DNA of 64,000 bases from Thermoplasma volcanium GSS1 (GCF_000011185.1 NC_002689.2:620001-684000); one strand, 5' to 3'. Shown: positions 47,610 through 56,727, counted from the stretch's first letter. Translations and numbers: made by a program. Notes: generated by a model not told the origin, from the letters alone.

Positions 47610-47632
47610 TTGGGGAAGTCTGTGTTCCCCAA
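47610..47632. repeat. Stem-loop, perfect 8-bp arms
   Basis: TTGGGGAA (47610-47617) pairs perfectly with TTCCCCAA (47625-47632) around the 7-base loop GTCTGTG. A second, looser pairing (AGTTAG near 47595 with CTAACT near 47670, and GGGGAAG with CTTCCCC at 47656-47662) could enclose it. It stands in an otherwise AT-rich zone between two relic genes and resembles the sub-terminal hairpins of IS200/IS605 elements. No transposase is adjacent. A terminator or structured RNA is also possible. Confidence 0.4.
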
Positions 47633-47677
47633 GCTAAAGGATTTGGGTTTTACTGCTTCCCCCGACCCCTAACTTAC

Positions 47678-47877
47678 TCATAATTTCACATTGAACGGCA
47701 GCCAGAGATCATGAAAAACAATGCCACTGCCAACTATTGCATGAAGGAGTGTAGATATACTCAGAGATCCTATTCCAAATCCGATTATCATTCTCCATCT
47801 CATAAATGTAGCTGCACAAGGATGGAATAGAATTGAAGTTATGACATTTAGAATTATAAGTAAATAAACGAATTGTG
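47678..47877 (-). pseudogene. Short membrane-protein fragment
   Basis: A minus-strand frame without a proper start codes a hydrophobic segment and ends in HDLWLPFNVKL before TGA at 47678-47680. Internal methionines exist (MRWRMIIGFGIGSLS), giving about 41 residues. It could be a truncated gene following the frameshifted neighbour, or a small membrane protein. No SD is seen. Confidence 0.3.
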
Positions 47878-48251
47878 TTATTTTCCTATAACAGACACTA
47901 AAGATAAAACTAATACCACTATGTTTACAGCTGAAACCCCCAGCCCAATGTAAAATGCGTAGCGCTTTGATCTCTTTTTACCACTATATAAGTTAATGTT
48001 TCCTGCATTACAGCTGCAACAGCGCCCAAATAAAGTGCAAATTCTAATGAATATTTGAATTCAATTTTACTGTACTGACCTATAAAAAGTTGGAGATTAA
48101 ACCCGTGAATACCAAGATAGATAAGAGCTGCAATATTCTGAATTGTATCCTGTACAGACATAGCCACTAACATGAACAAAATTCCAGTGCCGATGGCTAT
48201 TGGATCTCCTCTTGGATCAGCAACGTCGCGTAGCTTAACAACGTCACTCAT
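47878..48251 (-). pseudogene. Small four-helix membrane protein interrupted by a one-base frameshift
   Basis: From the ATG at 48251 the frame codes MSDVVKLRDVADPRGDP and three hydrophobic helices. It then meets an A5 run (T5 at 47975-47979 on the plus strand), after which it ends early as ATHFTLGWGFQL. The neighbouring frame from the same A run continues with a basic patch (KRSKRYAFYIG) and a perfect fourth helix (VNIVVLVLSLVSVIG), stopping at 47878. One extra A would join the two into a 124-residue protein. It lies 15 bases downstream of the YbjQ gene. This could be a real mutation, a sequencing error or slippage. Confidence 0.6.
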
Positions 48252-48266
48252 TCAATTATTCAATTT

Positions 48267-48635
48267 TTAGGAAAGTCCTACTCTTTGGATGTCCGAAGAT
48301 ACATCCTCAACTACTACGGCGGTACCGTAGGCAACAATTTCAGTCATTACTTGGCCAATATCTGATGAATCGAACCTCAATTCTATGACAGCATTAGCAC
48401 CAACCTGTTCAGCTGCATCTCTCAAGCGTTCCATTGCCGTATTTCTAGTGTCGGAAAGCATCTTTGAATATTCCTTTATTTCTCCACCAGCCAAGGATCT
48501 TAGCCCAGCCACAATATTTCCGCCAAGACCTCTACTCCTTACTGTTATACCCCATATTGTACCTATAATTCTGGTAATCTTCTTTCCTGGAATATAATTG
48601 GTTGTAACCATTATGATGTTATGTTCTTCATCCAT
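48267..48635 (-). CDS. YbjQ/UPF0145 family protein
   Basis: This 122-residue protein has the family pattern: MVTTNYIPGKKITRIIG, the glycine-rich GGNIVAGLRSLAGGEIKEYSKM, AMERLRDAAEQVGANAVIELRFDSS and a terminal YGTAVVVE strand. YbjQ-like proteins form pentamers; their role is unknown, with metal binding once proposed. It is followed 15 bases later by the frameshifted membrane gene. An 8-bp-arm inverted repeat lies 15 bases upstream of the start and overlaps the expected transcription start. Confidence 0.88.
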   Translation of the reverse strand: MDEEHNIIMVTTNYIPGKKITRIIGTIWGITVRSRGLGGNIVAGLRSLAGGEIKEYSKMLSDTRNTAMERLRDAAEQVGANAVIELRFDSSDIGQVMTEIVAYGTAVVVEDVSSDIQRVGLS

Positions 48636-48649
48636 TTAAATCACATTCT

Positions 48650-48669
48650 GTTCTAATATAAATTAGAAC
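48650..48669. promoter_or_regulatory. Inverted repeat at the YbjQ transcription start
   Basis: GTTCTAAT (48650-48657) and ATTAGAAC (48662-48669) are perfect 8-bp arms around ATAA. On the minus strand a TATA-like element (about 48685-48695) lies 25-30 bases further upstream, so the repeat covers the transcription start: a typical position for a repressor operator, or for a 5' RNA hairpin. Confidence 0.55.
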
Positions 48670-49680
48670 GTGTGCATCAACAAACAATTATATTAAAATT
48701 TTTCTTTTAAAAATAATATTTTCCAAGAAAGTCAGTTTTTTACACTATTTTACTACCTGGGTTAATTTCACCGACCTTTTTTAACTGCGGCTAAATCAGT
48801 TACTAATTAGATGTCTCATCGTAAATAATTTTCTCTTCCAACGCTATAATTTCTCTATTAATAGAATGATTATTATCTTGCAATCGCCTGGAACATGGGT
48901 CTTACGTTGTTGTCCATCTCCATTTAGAGTTGTTAACAGAATATATTTTATATAAATTAATAATTAAACTATTGGTATTTATCAGAAAGCGTATATGTAT
49001 TTTCGGTGCATATAAGAACGGAAGGAGTATATAGGTGTAGTTAGGAATGGATGTCTCTGGCTTTGTCGAATGCCCGTTGACGTTTGGCTTCCTGCCATAT
49101 TCTCCACATCTTTTGACTGCTTCACATCTTTACTTAACGCGACTTTAGTGTATCGTTTCGAACATGTGCGAAGACTTTTCTATGTGTTCGTAGTTACATT
49201 TACTTCTCTATCTGTAGTAATGGAAAAGGAATTACATTTCAATACTCTTAAAACAATAGTATGCGGATAATATCAGCTCATCCACATGCGGTACTCTTGC
49301 TTTTTGCCTTTTCTCATTATTTTCCTACAGGCTTTAACAAGTGAAACGCTTTATCGATTACATGCAAATAATAAGATGAAAGCAAATCGTATTTTTAATA
49401 TCATTATAAACTTCCCTAGACGCAGAATTTGTTGATATAATATTCTTATAGATCATAATATCATCGTGAAATTACCCATTTCGGCAAATTCTTACATGAT
49501 ATTTTTTCAAATTATCGGATGTTAAGAAATTCTGTGCTATGGTCTTATAGGCATACAAAGATGCATACCTTTACTATACACGGATCTACTCGCGTTATTA
49601 CATGATTTTTCATCATCTCACTCGAGGTATCGATCCCTTAAAAAATCAACAAAAATTGACAATATCATGTCCGGGAAATA
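48670..49680. other. Kilobase of AT-rich, mostly decayed DNA
   Basis: No intact gene is supportable. On the minus strand, 49010-49120 reads RCEAVKRCGEYGRKPNVNG, a cysteine-bearing fragment like the zinc-binding start of some transposases, with stops on both sides; it may be an insertion-sequence relic. The right end contains the promoter of the MutS-like operon (TTTATATA at 49681-49688). Confidence 0.4.
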
Positions 49681-49724
49681 TTTATATAAAATAAAGAATT
49701 CCACGCATGGATTCGAAATAAGTA

Positions 49725-49817
49725 ATGATGAGGGATGGAGTTCCCTATGATTGTCTCATTGAGACTGATAACTCCTGGACAGTAATTGATGCTTTAAGTA
49801 TGTTACGACAGGAGTGA
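49725..49817 (+). CDS. Possible 30-codon leader peptide upstream of the MutS-like operon
   Basis: After the TATA box at 49681-49688, an ATG at 49725 opens 30 codons (MMRDGVPYDCLIETDNSWT and on to MLRQE), ending TGA at 49815-49817. This ORF ends inside the SD (GGAGTGAT, 49811-49818) of the first MutS-like gene, so ribosomes finishing it would sit on that site. A palindrome (GTCTCATTGAGAC, 49753-49765) lies inside it. Codon content is normal. It may be a real leader ORF or chance. Confidence 0.4.
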   Translation: MMRDGVPYDCLIETDNSWTVIDALSMLRQE

Positions 49818-49822
49818 TTGAA

Positions 49823-51343
49823 ATGGTCTTTAATAGTATTTTATGGCCGGATAAGAAGGCCGAATCATTGTTTGATAGCGATCCTGATTTTTTTGCTGAT
49901 CTCAATCTTGATATGATTATAGATGGAATAACTTCAGGCTATACAGATTATAATCTTAGGCCATTTTTTATCACAATGCCTAGGAGCTTAGATACAGTCA
50001 AATACAGGCAAGAGATCTTCAAGGATCTCCTAAATTCAGAAGTTTTTGCATTGATGAAGGATTTTTCAGAAAAAATGAATACCATCTATAAATGGGTTTC
50101 AACAGCTGATAGGCTTGGAGGCTATCAAAAGCAAGGATGGCTATTGGAAGCTGCTTTGTTTTACTTCAATACAATGGCGGACTTTTCATTGAAACTCGAT
50201 AACTTGGATTTTAAGTCACAAGGTCTGTTAATGCTCAGAGAATATCTCAGAGAGTTAGTACATACAGACGCATTTATAGTGGCTTCAAGGGAGGCCAATA
50301 CTGTAAAATCACTTTTATCTGCAATTAGATATGAGATGTTAATAGAATCTTCAAAGGTGACTATAAGGCGAGACAAGGGGAAGGATGACTACAACGAGAT
50401 TGTTAAAAAATTGTTTGACAAATTCACAAATAGGAATGCCACGAGCAAAAGCCTGAAGCGTTTTTACGAAACCTCCATGAATCAAGTTGAAGCGGCAGTT
50501 TTGGAGCTTATTGCAAGATTATTTCCTGAAGAGTTCAAAGCGTTGTCTTCATTTTATGAGAATCACAAGAATTTCATCGATCCAACCACAGCTCAAATGT
50601 ACCGGGAGCTACAGTTTTATTTGTCTTATATTGAGTATATTTCACCACTGGAGAAAACTGGACTAAAATTCTGTATACCTGAAGTAGGGACAGTTAGAGA
50701 TATTTATTGTATAGAATGTTTTGACCTTGCCCTTGCCCAAAGGCTACTTCAGTCTGGATCCGTTGTAATTGCAAATGACTTCAGATTGTCCCGTAATGAA
50801 AATATCATTGTAGTGACAGGACCTAATAGTGGCGGTAAGACTACGTTTGCAAGATCAATTGGCCAGGTATTCTTTTTAGCTATGCTTGGTTTACCAATTC
50901 CGGGATCTAAGGCTAAGTTATTTCAAGTTGACAACATTTATACTCATTTCGAAAAATCAGAGGATCTTGAAAATCTAAGAGGAAAATTGGAAGACGATCT
51001 CATAAGAATGCGAAAAATACTTGATTCTGCCACGGAAAGGAGTCTGATCATAATTAACGAAATGCTCAGTTCTACAGCTTCGAAGGATGCAATTAGTATA
51101 GGAACAAAAATCATAGACCTTATAAATAAAAAGAATTCAATATGCGTTTATGTGACATTCTTCGAAGAACTTGCTAGGATAAGAGGTGTTATCAGTATGG
51201 TTAGTCAAGTTGATCCAATTGCACCAGAGATAAGAACATTTAGGGTTGTTAGAAGCGATCCGAACGGTCTTGCCTATGCTACTGCTATAGCAGAAAGGTA
51301 TGGACTTACCTATAAAAAAATTATTGAGAGAGTGAGAAAATGA
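49823..51343 (+). CDS. MutS-like ATPase, first of a tandem pair
   Basis: This 506-residue protein lacks the mismatch-recognition domains of classical MutS. It keeps a helical core/lever region and the MutS-type ABC ATPase: Walker A GPNSGGKTT at 333-341, Walker B region RSLIIINEMLSSTASKD with a glutamate but a modified signature, and a following VYVTFFEELARI in place of the usual ATHF/H-loop. I chose the ATG at 49823 because GGAGTGAT lies just upstream; a GTG at 49814 is in frame but on top of that site. It overlaps its paralogue by four bases. Such short MutS relatives occur in archaea and bacteria and are not linked to mismatch repair. Confidence 0.85.
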   Translation: MVFNSILWPDKKAESLFDSDPDFFADLNLDMIIDGITSGYTDYNLRPFFITMPRSLDTVKYRQEIFKDLLNSEVFALMKDFSEKMNTIYKWVSTADRLGGYQKQGWLLEAALFYFNTMADFSLKLDNLDFKSQGLLMLREYLRELVHTDAFIVASREANTVKSLLSAIRYEMLIESSKVTIRRDKGKDDYNEIVKKLFDKFTNRNATSKSLKRFYETSMNQVEAAVLELIARLFPEEFKALSSFYENHKNFIDPTTAQMYRELQFYLSYIEYISPLEKTGLKFCIPEVGTVRDIYCIECFDLALAQRLLQSGSVVIANDFRLSRNENIIVVTGPNSGGKTTFARSIGQVFFLAMLGLPIPGSKAKLFQVDNIYTHFEKSEDLENLRGKLEDDLIRMRKILDSATERSLIIINEMLSSTASKDAISIGTKIIDLINKKNSICVYVTFFEELARIRGVISMVSQVDPIAPEIRTFRVVRSDPNGLAYATAIAERYGLTYKKIIERVRK

Positions 51344-52842
51344 ATGTAGATCTCCTTTTTAATGATACCGACGGAAGAGTTAATGAAAGCGTTCCTTGGA
51401 ACAGCAATGATCTTGAAAAAGATCTCGATCTTGAAATTTTATATAATGTTATGGCTGGAAAGGACACATATGTTTTTGATGTATGCAGAAGAACTATACT
51501 CAATAGCGTCAATGATAAAAGTACAATAATATATCGCCAAGATGTATTGAAGGACGCAATTAGAAACCAAAACATAATTCGGAAAATTTATTCTACAATA
51601 GTAACTGCAGAATCAGAGGCAAAGAGGAGTTATTTCTGGATCAGCCGATCAAATCCTGAATTTGCCCTTCACGAATCAATATCAATTTTGAAAATATACT
51701 TAACTGCAATAGAAAATATCAGGGATGTTGGTAGAGAAGCGTTGCCTTTGCTTCATTCTAATGGCCTTAAGCAACTATTCACGATGATTATGCAAGAGTT
51801 TAACCATGAATACGTGGCTGAGGTGTTAAACCATCTGGAAATACTCCGTTTTCACAATGGTATATCTGTGCGTGGATCACTTGGCTTTGCAAATTCGTTA
51901 ATAGGGTATAATCTGCTGATGCCGGATGCAAAGTCAAATAAAATTCTGGATAAGATATCTCTCATAAGAGAGCGCCACTATACTTACGTCCTTCCGGATA
52001 GGGATGAAATAGGGGCGCAGGAATTGGCAGATATGCGAGCTAAAAGTATACGGGAAACAGCGGCTATTTTAACCGAATCTGCACAAAACGTTTTGGCCTT
52101 TATAGATCGTATAAAAGAAGGCGTTGCATTTTATCTTGGCTGCCTCAATCTTCTTGATGAACTTACTAAAATTGGTGCACCTATTTCATTTCCTGTTCCA
52201 GAAAATAACGAAAATAATGGAATGTATTATACTGGCATTTACGATGTTGCGCTCTGCTTGAGAACTAAAACAGTTCCTGTTAGAAATTCACTGAGTGCAG
52301 AACATGACAGTATTATATTCATAACTGGTGCCAACAGAGGGGGAAAATCTACCCTTCTAAGGGCCATAGGACAGGCTCAACTGATGATGCAGTGTGGTAT
52401 GTTTGTGGCAGCGGAATCATTCAGTGCATATATTGCAAGTGGTATCTTTACTCATTTTAAGAGAGAAGAAGATTCTGGCATGAGTATGGGAAAATTGGAG
52501 GAAGAAATGAATAGAATGAGCTTAATAATTGATCATATAAAGGCAGGAGGCAGGTTATTTTTAAATGAGTCGTTTTCATCAACAAACGTCAGGGAAGGAT
52601 CCGAGATCGCCAAGCAGGTCATTAATGCCTTGCTGGACAGTGGAGTTAAAGTCATATTTGTTACTCATTTTAATGAGCTTGCAGAATCCTATCTCGGTAG
52701 TGTGTATAATCCGACATTTCTAAGAGCAGAAAGGCTTGATAACGGTAAACGTACTTTTAAGATACTGCAGGCAGATCCTATAACAACAAGTTTCGGGTAT
52801 GACATATTTTTGAAAGTATTTGGAGAAAGCGCTAAAACATAA
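51340..52842 (+). CDS. MutS-like ATPase, second of a tandem pair
   Basis: This 500-residue protein is a paralogue of the preceding gene with the same architecture. Walker A is GANRGGKST at 330-338. The signature-like FKREEDSGMSMGKLEEEM, Walker B RLFLNESFSSTN and VIFVTHFNELAES (with the H-loop histidine) are better conserved here than in the first protein. Start ATG and previous stop overlap as ATGA. A heterodimer in which one ATPase site is degenerate is a natural reading. The function is unknown: the pair could sense DNA junctions or RNA structures. Confidence 0.86.
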   Translation: MNVDLLFNDTDGRVNESVPWNSNDLEKDLDLEILYNVMAGKDTYVFDVCRRTILNSVNDKSTIIYRQDVLKDAIRNQNIIRKIYSTIVTAESEAKRSYFWISRSNPEFALHESISILKIYLTAIENIRDVGREALPLLHSNGLKQLFTMIMQEFNHEYVAEVLNHLEILRFHNGISVRGSLGFANSLIGYNLLMPDAKSNKILDKISLIRERHYTYVLPDRDEIGAQELADMRAKSIRETAAILTESAQNVLAFIDRIKEGVAFYLGCLNLLDELTKIGAPISFPVPENNENNGMYYTGIYDVALCLRTKTVPVRNSLSAEHDSIIFITGANRGGKSTLLRAIGQAQLMMQCGMFVAAESFSAYIASGIFTHFKREEDSGMSMGKLEEEMNRMSLIIDHIKAGGRLFLNESFSSTNVREGSEIAKQVINALLDSGVKVIFVTHFNELAESYLGSVYNPTFLRAERLDNGKRTFKILQADPITTSFGYDIFLKVFGESAKT

Positions 52843-53055
52843 ATACGCTGGTAGACGCAATGGGAAATAACGATAAATGTAATTTCAGTCTACTAAAAAT
52901 CTTCGTTGTTTAGAACGTAGAGATTAAAATATTCAAAAATTTGATCAGCATAAAAAGGGATTTAATATAGTTGAAAATGATTTAAATGATTCCTTGAATA
53001 ATTATAGAAAAATATGGTATTTTAAAATTAAGAATAATTATCACGCCTATAAATT

Positions 53056-53252
53056 TTATCCGTTTTGTATTTTTATATTTTGATTACCTGTACTTACCTT
53101 TAATGTGATTGACGAACCTTTTTTTGAATCTACCATTGAAACCTCAACATTATCTTTTTCCATAATAGAATTTATATTTGGCCTAGAATTTGGTGTGAAT
53201 ATTTTTGTGGCTCTTTCGACTCATCATTGACTTTAACAATTATAAATTTCAT
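53056..53252 (-). pseudogene. Small gene interrupted by a one-base frameshift
   Basis: On the minus strand an ATG at 53252 opens MKFIIVKVNDESKEPQK and runs into an A5 tract (T5 at 53200-53204 on the plus strand). There the frame is lost to a stop, while the adjacent frame continues IFTPNSRPNINSIMEKDN and ends QNIKIQNG at TAA 53056-53058. One added A joins both into a protein of about 65 residues with a beta-rich pattern. AT-rich promoter-like sequence lies upstream. Family unknown. Confidence 0.45.
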
Positions 53253-53681
53253 CGATTCCAATGATCTGACAGTAATAATATTAATTCAATAGTTTCTATT
53301 TAAAAAAATGCTACGTTTAACATTTGTATAAATAAAATACATTTTAACTCTCATGATTTATAAGCCAAAATAGTTTAATTGTTACGTTGATTAACTATAA
53401 TTATACTGACAGTCCATGCCAAGGTAGAAAGTTGCGGCATTCAGAATGGCCTAATCGTTCCACTTGAATATATTAAAATAATTAAATACAAATGTCAATA
53501 TTTCTGTAAACATCAAATTTTTCGTAAACGCCATTATTTCGCTGTAGCTTCATCGTCCACGCAATAAAATAAAGTTATTTTTTATGTAGAAAACTCAAAA
53601 ATGATACAATTTTTGTCTCTTATCTTCGTTTTAGCAATTTTTGCCAACTAATTTTTTGTAATATTGTGAAATGCAACGTCT
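53253..53681. other. AT-rich spacer, nothing supportable
   Basis: About 430 bases. One plus-strand frame reads VHAKVESCGIQNGLIVPLEY but has no start codon or SD and turns into unlikely residues. Otherwise the stretch is very AT-rich, like 52843-53055. Confidence 0.4.
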
Positions 53682-54383
53682 ATGGAAAGTGAAAGGAACA
53701 AAATAGAGCACCCAGGAAATTCGGAATCGCAGACTCAACAAAAAATACTGGAAAGTTCTAAGGTTTTGATACCCGAATGGGCGTATACATTCCACGGACA
53801 TAAATGCCCGTACATGCCTCTTGGTTACAGGGCCGGGCTTTATGCTATGAAATTGCTGAAGATAGATCGAGAAAAAGACCATAAAACGTTAATTTACTCA
53901 GAGATGAGCGAGAAAGATTTGAACGGTTGTTTTAATGACGGGTTACAGGCCGCTACTGGATGCACTTATGGTAAAGGGCTGTTGAACCTGCTTGGTTATG
54001 GAAAACTTGCATTGATACTATATCGTAAGGACAAAGGAGCAGTAAGGGTACACGTTAGGGACGAAATTATGGATGAACTCTCATCCCGTGCAACTGAGTT
54101 CTTCAGTCTCAGGAAAAGTGGTAAGGAACCCTCTGAGATACCTGATGAATTTATAGATCCAATAATAAATGATTGGATGCCTAGCCTTTCCGATGAACAG
54201 ATGTTTGAATATAAGTTCATCAAGGATTTTCATCCCATACCTGCTAAGAAGAGTGGTGTAAAGAAGAAATGCGATCAATGCCACGAATACGTCTACGAGA
54301 TCGATCTTGTGCCCTCAGAAGGAAAACTCATCTGCAAACCAGATTATTATAACGTGGATGAAAATCACCCAGTGAAATTTTAA
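53682..54383 (+). CDS. FmdE-family protein with C-terminal zinc-finger-like tail
   Basis: This 233-residue protein has the FmdE core motifs [15 protein letters not shown] (about 38-52) and [17 protein letters not shown] (about 86-103), with the conserved cysteines that bind metal. The C terminus has [14 protein letters not shown] and CKPDYY, a treble-clef-like zinc site. FmdE was named from methanogen formylmethanofuran dehydrogenase operons, but stand-alone forms are widespread in non-methanogens and their role is unclear (molybdenum-enzyme maturation is one idea). It precedes a small unknown gene and a TauE/SafE exporter. Confidence 0.88.
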   Translation: MESERNKIEHPGNSESQTQQKILESSKVLIPEWAYTFHGHKCPYMPLGYRAGLYAMKLLKIDREKDHKTLIYSEMSEKDLNGCFNDGLQAATGCTYGKGLLNLLGYGKLALILYRKDKGAVRVHVRDEIMDELSSRATEFFSLRKSGKEPSEIPDEFIDPIINDWMPSLSDEQMFEYKFIKDFHPIPAKKSGVKKKCDQCHEYVYEIDLVPSEGKLICKPDYYNVDENHPVKF

Positions 54384-54450
54384 ATTACATTTTAGCAAAA
54401 TTTGCTCTAATGTGCGGCGTTCATGAGTTTATGGTAAAGGTGTGATTATA

Positions 54451-54750
54451 ATGAGGCCTATTCAAGAAATATCCGATAGATATAATGGATTTAACATTTT
54501 TAGACACGTGGAAACAGAAGTGCGAACTACTTATGCAATCAGAAAATTTAATGGTACAGTTATAAGCGATATATTTCATCGGGTCCCAAAAGACTATTCT
54601 GTTCGTGAGTTTTCTAGCAACTTATGCTACATTTTTCACAAGAAAACTATTGTAAAAATAGCGAGCAATGATTTTGCCGAATCTATGAGTGGAAATTATG
54701 TAAAAATATCAAATGGTAAAAATATGTACGCATCTTGCTATGAAATTTAA
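54451..54750 (+). CDS. Hypothetical small protein between FmdE and TauE genes
   Basis: This 99-residue soluble protein has no motif I recognise. The ATG at 54451 is supported by GGTGAT at 54440-54445. It has a few histidines and cysteines (FRHVETE, NLCYIFHKK, YASCYEI) that might bind metal. The short distance to the exporter gene (20 bases) suggests co-transcription. Confidence 0.6.
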   Translation: MRPIQEISDRYNGFNIFRHVETEVRTTYAIRKFNGTVISDIFHRVPKDYSVREFSSNLCYIFHKKTIVKIASNDFAESMSGNYVKISNGKNMYASCYEI

Positions 54751-54770
54751 AAAAACAAAGGGAGATAGAG

Positions 54771-55523
54771 ATGAGTCTATTTTTCTTAATTATATTTATT
54801 ATAACCTGGATACTTTCTGCATTGTTTGCAACGGCAGGTGTAGGGGCTGCTAACACGCTAATACCCATATATTATTCCATGGGCATACCGTTTTCAATAG
54901 CAGCTGCAGCGGGACTTTTATTAAACGTATTTTCATTATCTTCAGCTACTGTAAACAACGGAAAAAGAGATAGGGTATTATGGAAATTAGGTATTATATT
55001 CTTAGCGCCCGCAGTTATCATGGCTCCCATGGGTGCACTTGTAGGAATTCATACTCCAAGGAAGGTATTACTCTGGATGTTTGTAATGTTCTTAGGATAC
55101 ACTTTATATAATTTGATAAGAGGAAAGGCGAAAGGAAACTCAGATAAATTTTCTGTTAATGCTAAAGGCTATGCTCTTGGTGTATTAGTAGGAGCTATTG
55201 CGGGATTTCTTGGTGGTTTACTAGGCGTAGGAGGAGGAATGATAATTTTACCTGTTTTAGCGCTAATAGAAAAAGATTATAAGAAAGTGTCAGCTACTGC
55301 AGGATTTATCGCTTTATTTAGTTCAGCAAGTGGTTTTACTAGTTACCTGTTCTTATTGAAGGGAATAAGTTACAATCTATGGCTGATAATATTGATAGGT
55401 GGAATTTTAGGAGGATTTACAGGATCATATTTAATGAACAAGATGAAGACAATTTACGTAAAATACACAATAATATTAATAATAGCGTTCGTACTGATAA
55501 AGATACTAGTGGGAATAATTTGA
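54771..55523 (+). CDS. TauE/SafE family exporter
   Basis: This 250-residue protein has eight membrane segments and the two repeat signatures: FATAGVGAANTLIPIYY in the first half and GFLGGLLGVGGGMIILPVLAL in the second. It is shorter than the paralogue at 15240 and lacks its central Cys/Asp-Pro loop. It likely exports sulfite, sulfoacetate or a similar anion. An SD (GGGAGAT) precedes the ATG. Confidence 0.9.
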   Translation: MSLFFLIIFIITWILSALFATAGVGAANTLIPIYYSMGIPFSIAAAAGLLLNVFSLSSATVNNGKRDRVLWKLGIIFLAPAVIMAPMGALVGIHTPRKVLLWMFVMFLGYTLYNLIRGKAKGNSDKFSVNAKGYALGVLVGAIAGFLGGLLGVGGGMIILPVLALIEKDYKKVSATAGFIALFSSASGFTSYLFLLKGISYNLWLIILIGGILGGFTGSYLMNKMKTIYVKYTIILIIAFVLIKILVGII

Positions 55524-55911
55524 ACATTAAAATTGCAAGATTATAGTCAAACCTTAATCCATTCATTTTTATATAGACGCCGTCTATCTACTTTCTTATA
55601 TCCGTTGTCTTTGATGTTTAGCTTAATGCTTTCCCTCCCCTCCAAGCACCGTTCCTATCTTACATTGACCTGCGCAACAGAAGTGCCGCCATTCTGTAAC
55701 TCTGCGCCATTTTGGTTGAAGTGAACGATTCTAAATCGATCTTCAATTTTTCGTCTGTTGTGAATTTTTCAGGCATAATCACCATCGACTTTCTAGATAG
55801 AGTGCAGTATTTTTGCAAAATCTTTTTTTAAATCTCTCCTCAATAATCTTTTTTTGAAGTTATTCAGCTGACATCCCTTTTAAAGTTTTATTTTAAATTA
55901 CGTGCCCATGG
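55524..55911. other. Spacer at the left edge of the integrated element
   Basis: About 390 bases without an intact gene. A more GC-rich patch (55620-55720) reads on the minus strand as broken protein-like pieces (HFNQNGAELQNGGTSVAQ), but no full frame. Oligo-T runs at about 55825 and 55850 could terminate the exporter transcript. Confidence 0.4.
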
Positions 55912-56690
55912 CCTAGAGGAGGGATAAAGCATCTTCTATGATCGACTCTATCGTAGAGGTGAACTTTGACAACAAAAATTCCTTCTGGGAATAGGTCCTG
56001 AAGGAGAGATGCTAAGGCACTCTTGAACGTACATTGAACACTTACATAAAGCCCTAGAACGCATACCTCTTTTTCCTCAGCATGCCTAGGGCCACCCTCG
56101 GCGACCACGAAAAACTAATAGAAGCTTGCAAAGGCTACATCTTCCTGCACTACCGGTTGATCACAGAAGTATTGTTCAAAGAAGGCTTAAGATACATCGA
56201 TATGATTCGTTTGTCTGTGGATGACTTCTACACCGATGCGGAAAAAATAATAGTGTGTACTTGGAAGAATGAGAAATATCGCGAAGTCCCGATAGTTCCT
56301 AGCGTTAAAGAGGTCTATTTGAAGTATCTCCCGTTTTAGACATATCTTAGTCGATAAGTCGAACAGGAATACGAAGGCATTGTTCAATAATCAGTACGGA
56401 GATCCCTTGATAGAGGAAGGTGAGCCTGAATACCATTTTCACCTCATAGAGCGAGAAGGTTATGCGGACGGTATTTATGGGAGAATGGGTTAAAGTCCGA
56501 ACTGATACGTCGATTACTCTGCCATACGAGCATAGGCACGACGATGATCTATATAAAGCCGGAAGTCGCGGGTGCACCCTCGAAAGTACAGAAGTACGTG
56601 AAGAAGTTTTATTTTGTGAGGTCCCTGGACATGCGACTTCTCAGTTAGAAAGGTCTCAGTCTGCGTCCGATAGTACGCCCCGGACGGTGG
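55912..56690 (+). pseudogene. Broken tyrosine recombinase
   Basis: Pieces of one integrase can be followed through several stops. First comes an N-terminal part (MIDSIVEVNFDNKNSFWE) near 55960, then an 85-codon open stretch at 56082-56339 with LFKEGLRYIDMIRLSVDDF, the box I arginine region, and KYREVPIVPSVKEVYLKYL. Then HILVDKSNRNTKALFNNQYGDP follows after a TAG, and finally APSKVQKYVKKFYFVRSLDM ends at about 56670, where box II would be. Frames change at least twice and there are in-frame stops, so it is dead. It ends just before the intact integrase. Confidence 0.65.
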
Positions 56691-56727
56691 TCGCTTACGA
56701 GCGTAACCGAATCCTTAATATTCTTCT

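Noticed and set aside
49070-49270. 66-codon plus-strand open frame and an opposite cysteine-bearing fragment
   Set aside because: Neither has a start site or recognisable family; the minus fragment might be a transposase relic but is too short to call.
55533-55724. 63-codon plus-strand open frame after the second TauE gene
   Set aside because: Residues are low in charge balance with no helix pattern, and no SD or TATA element fits.
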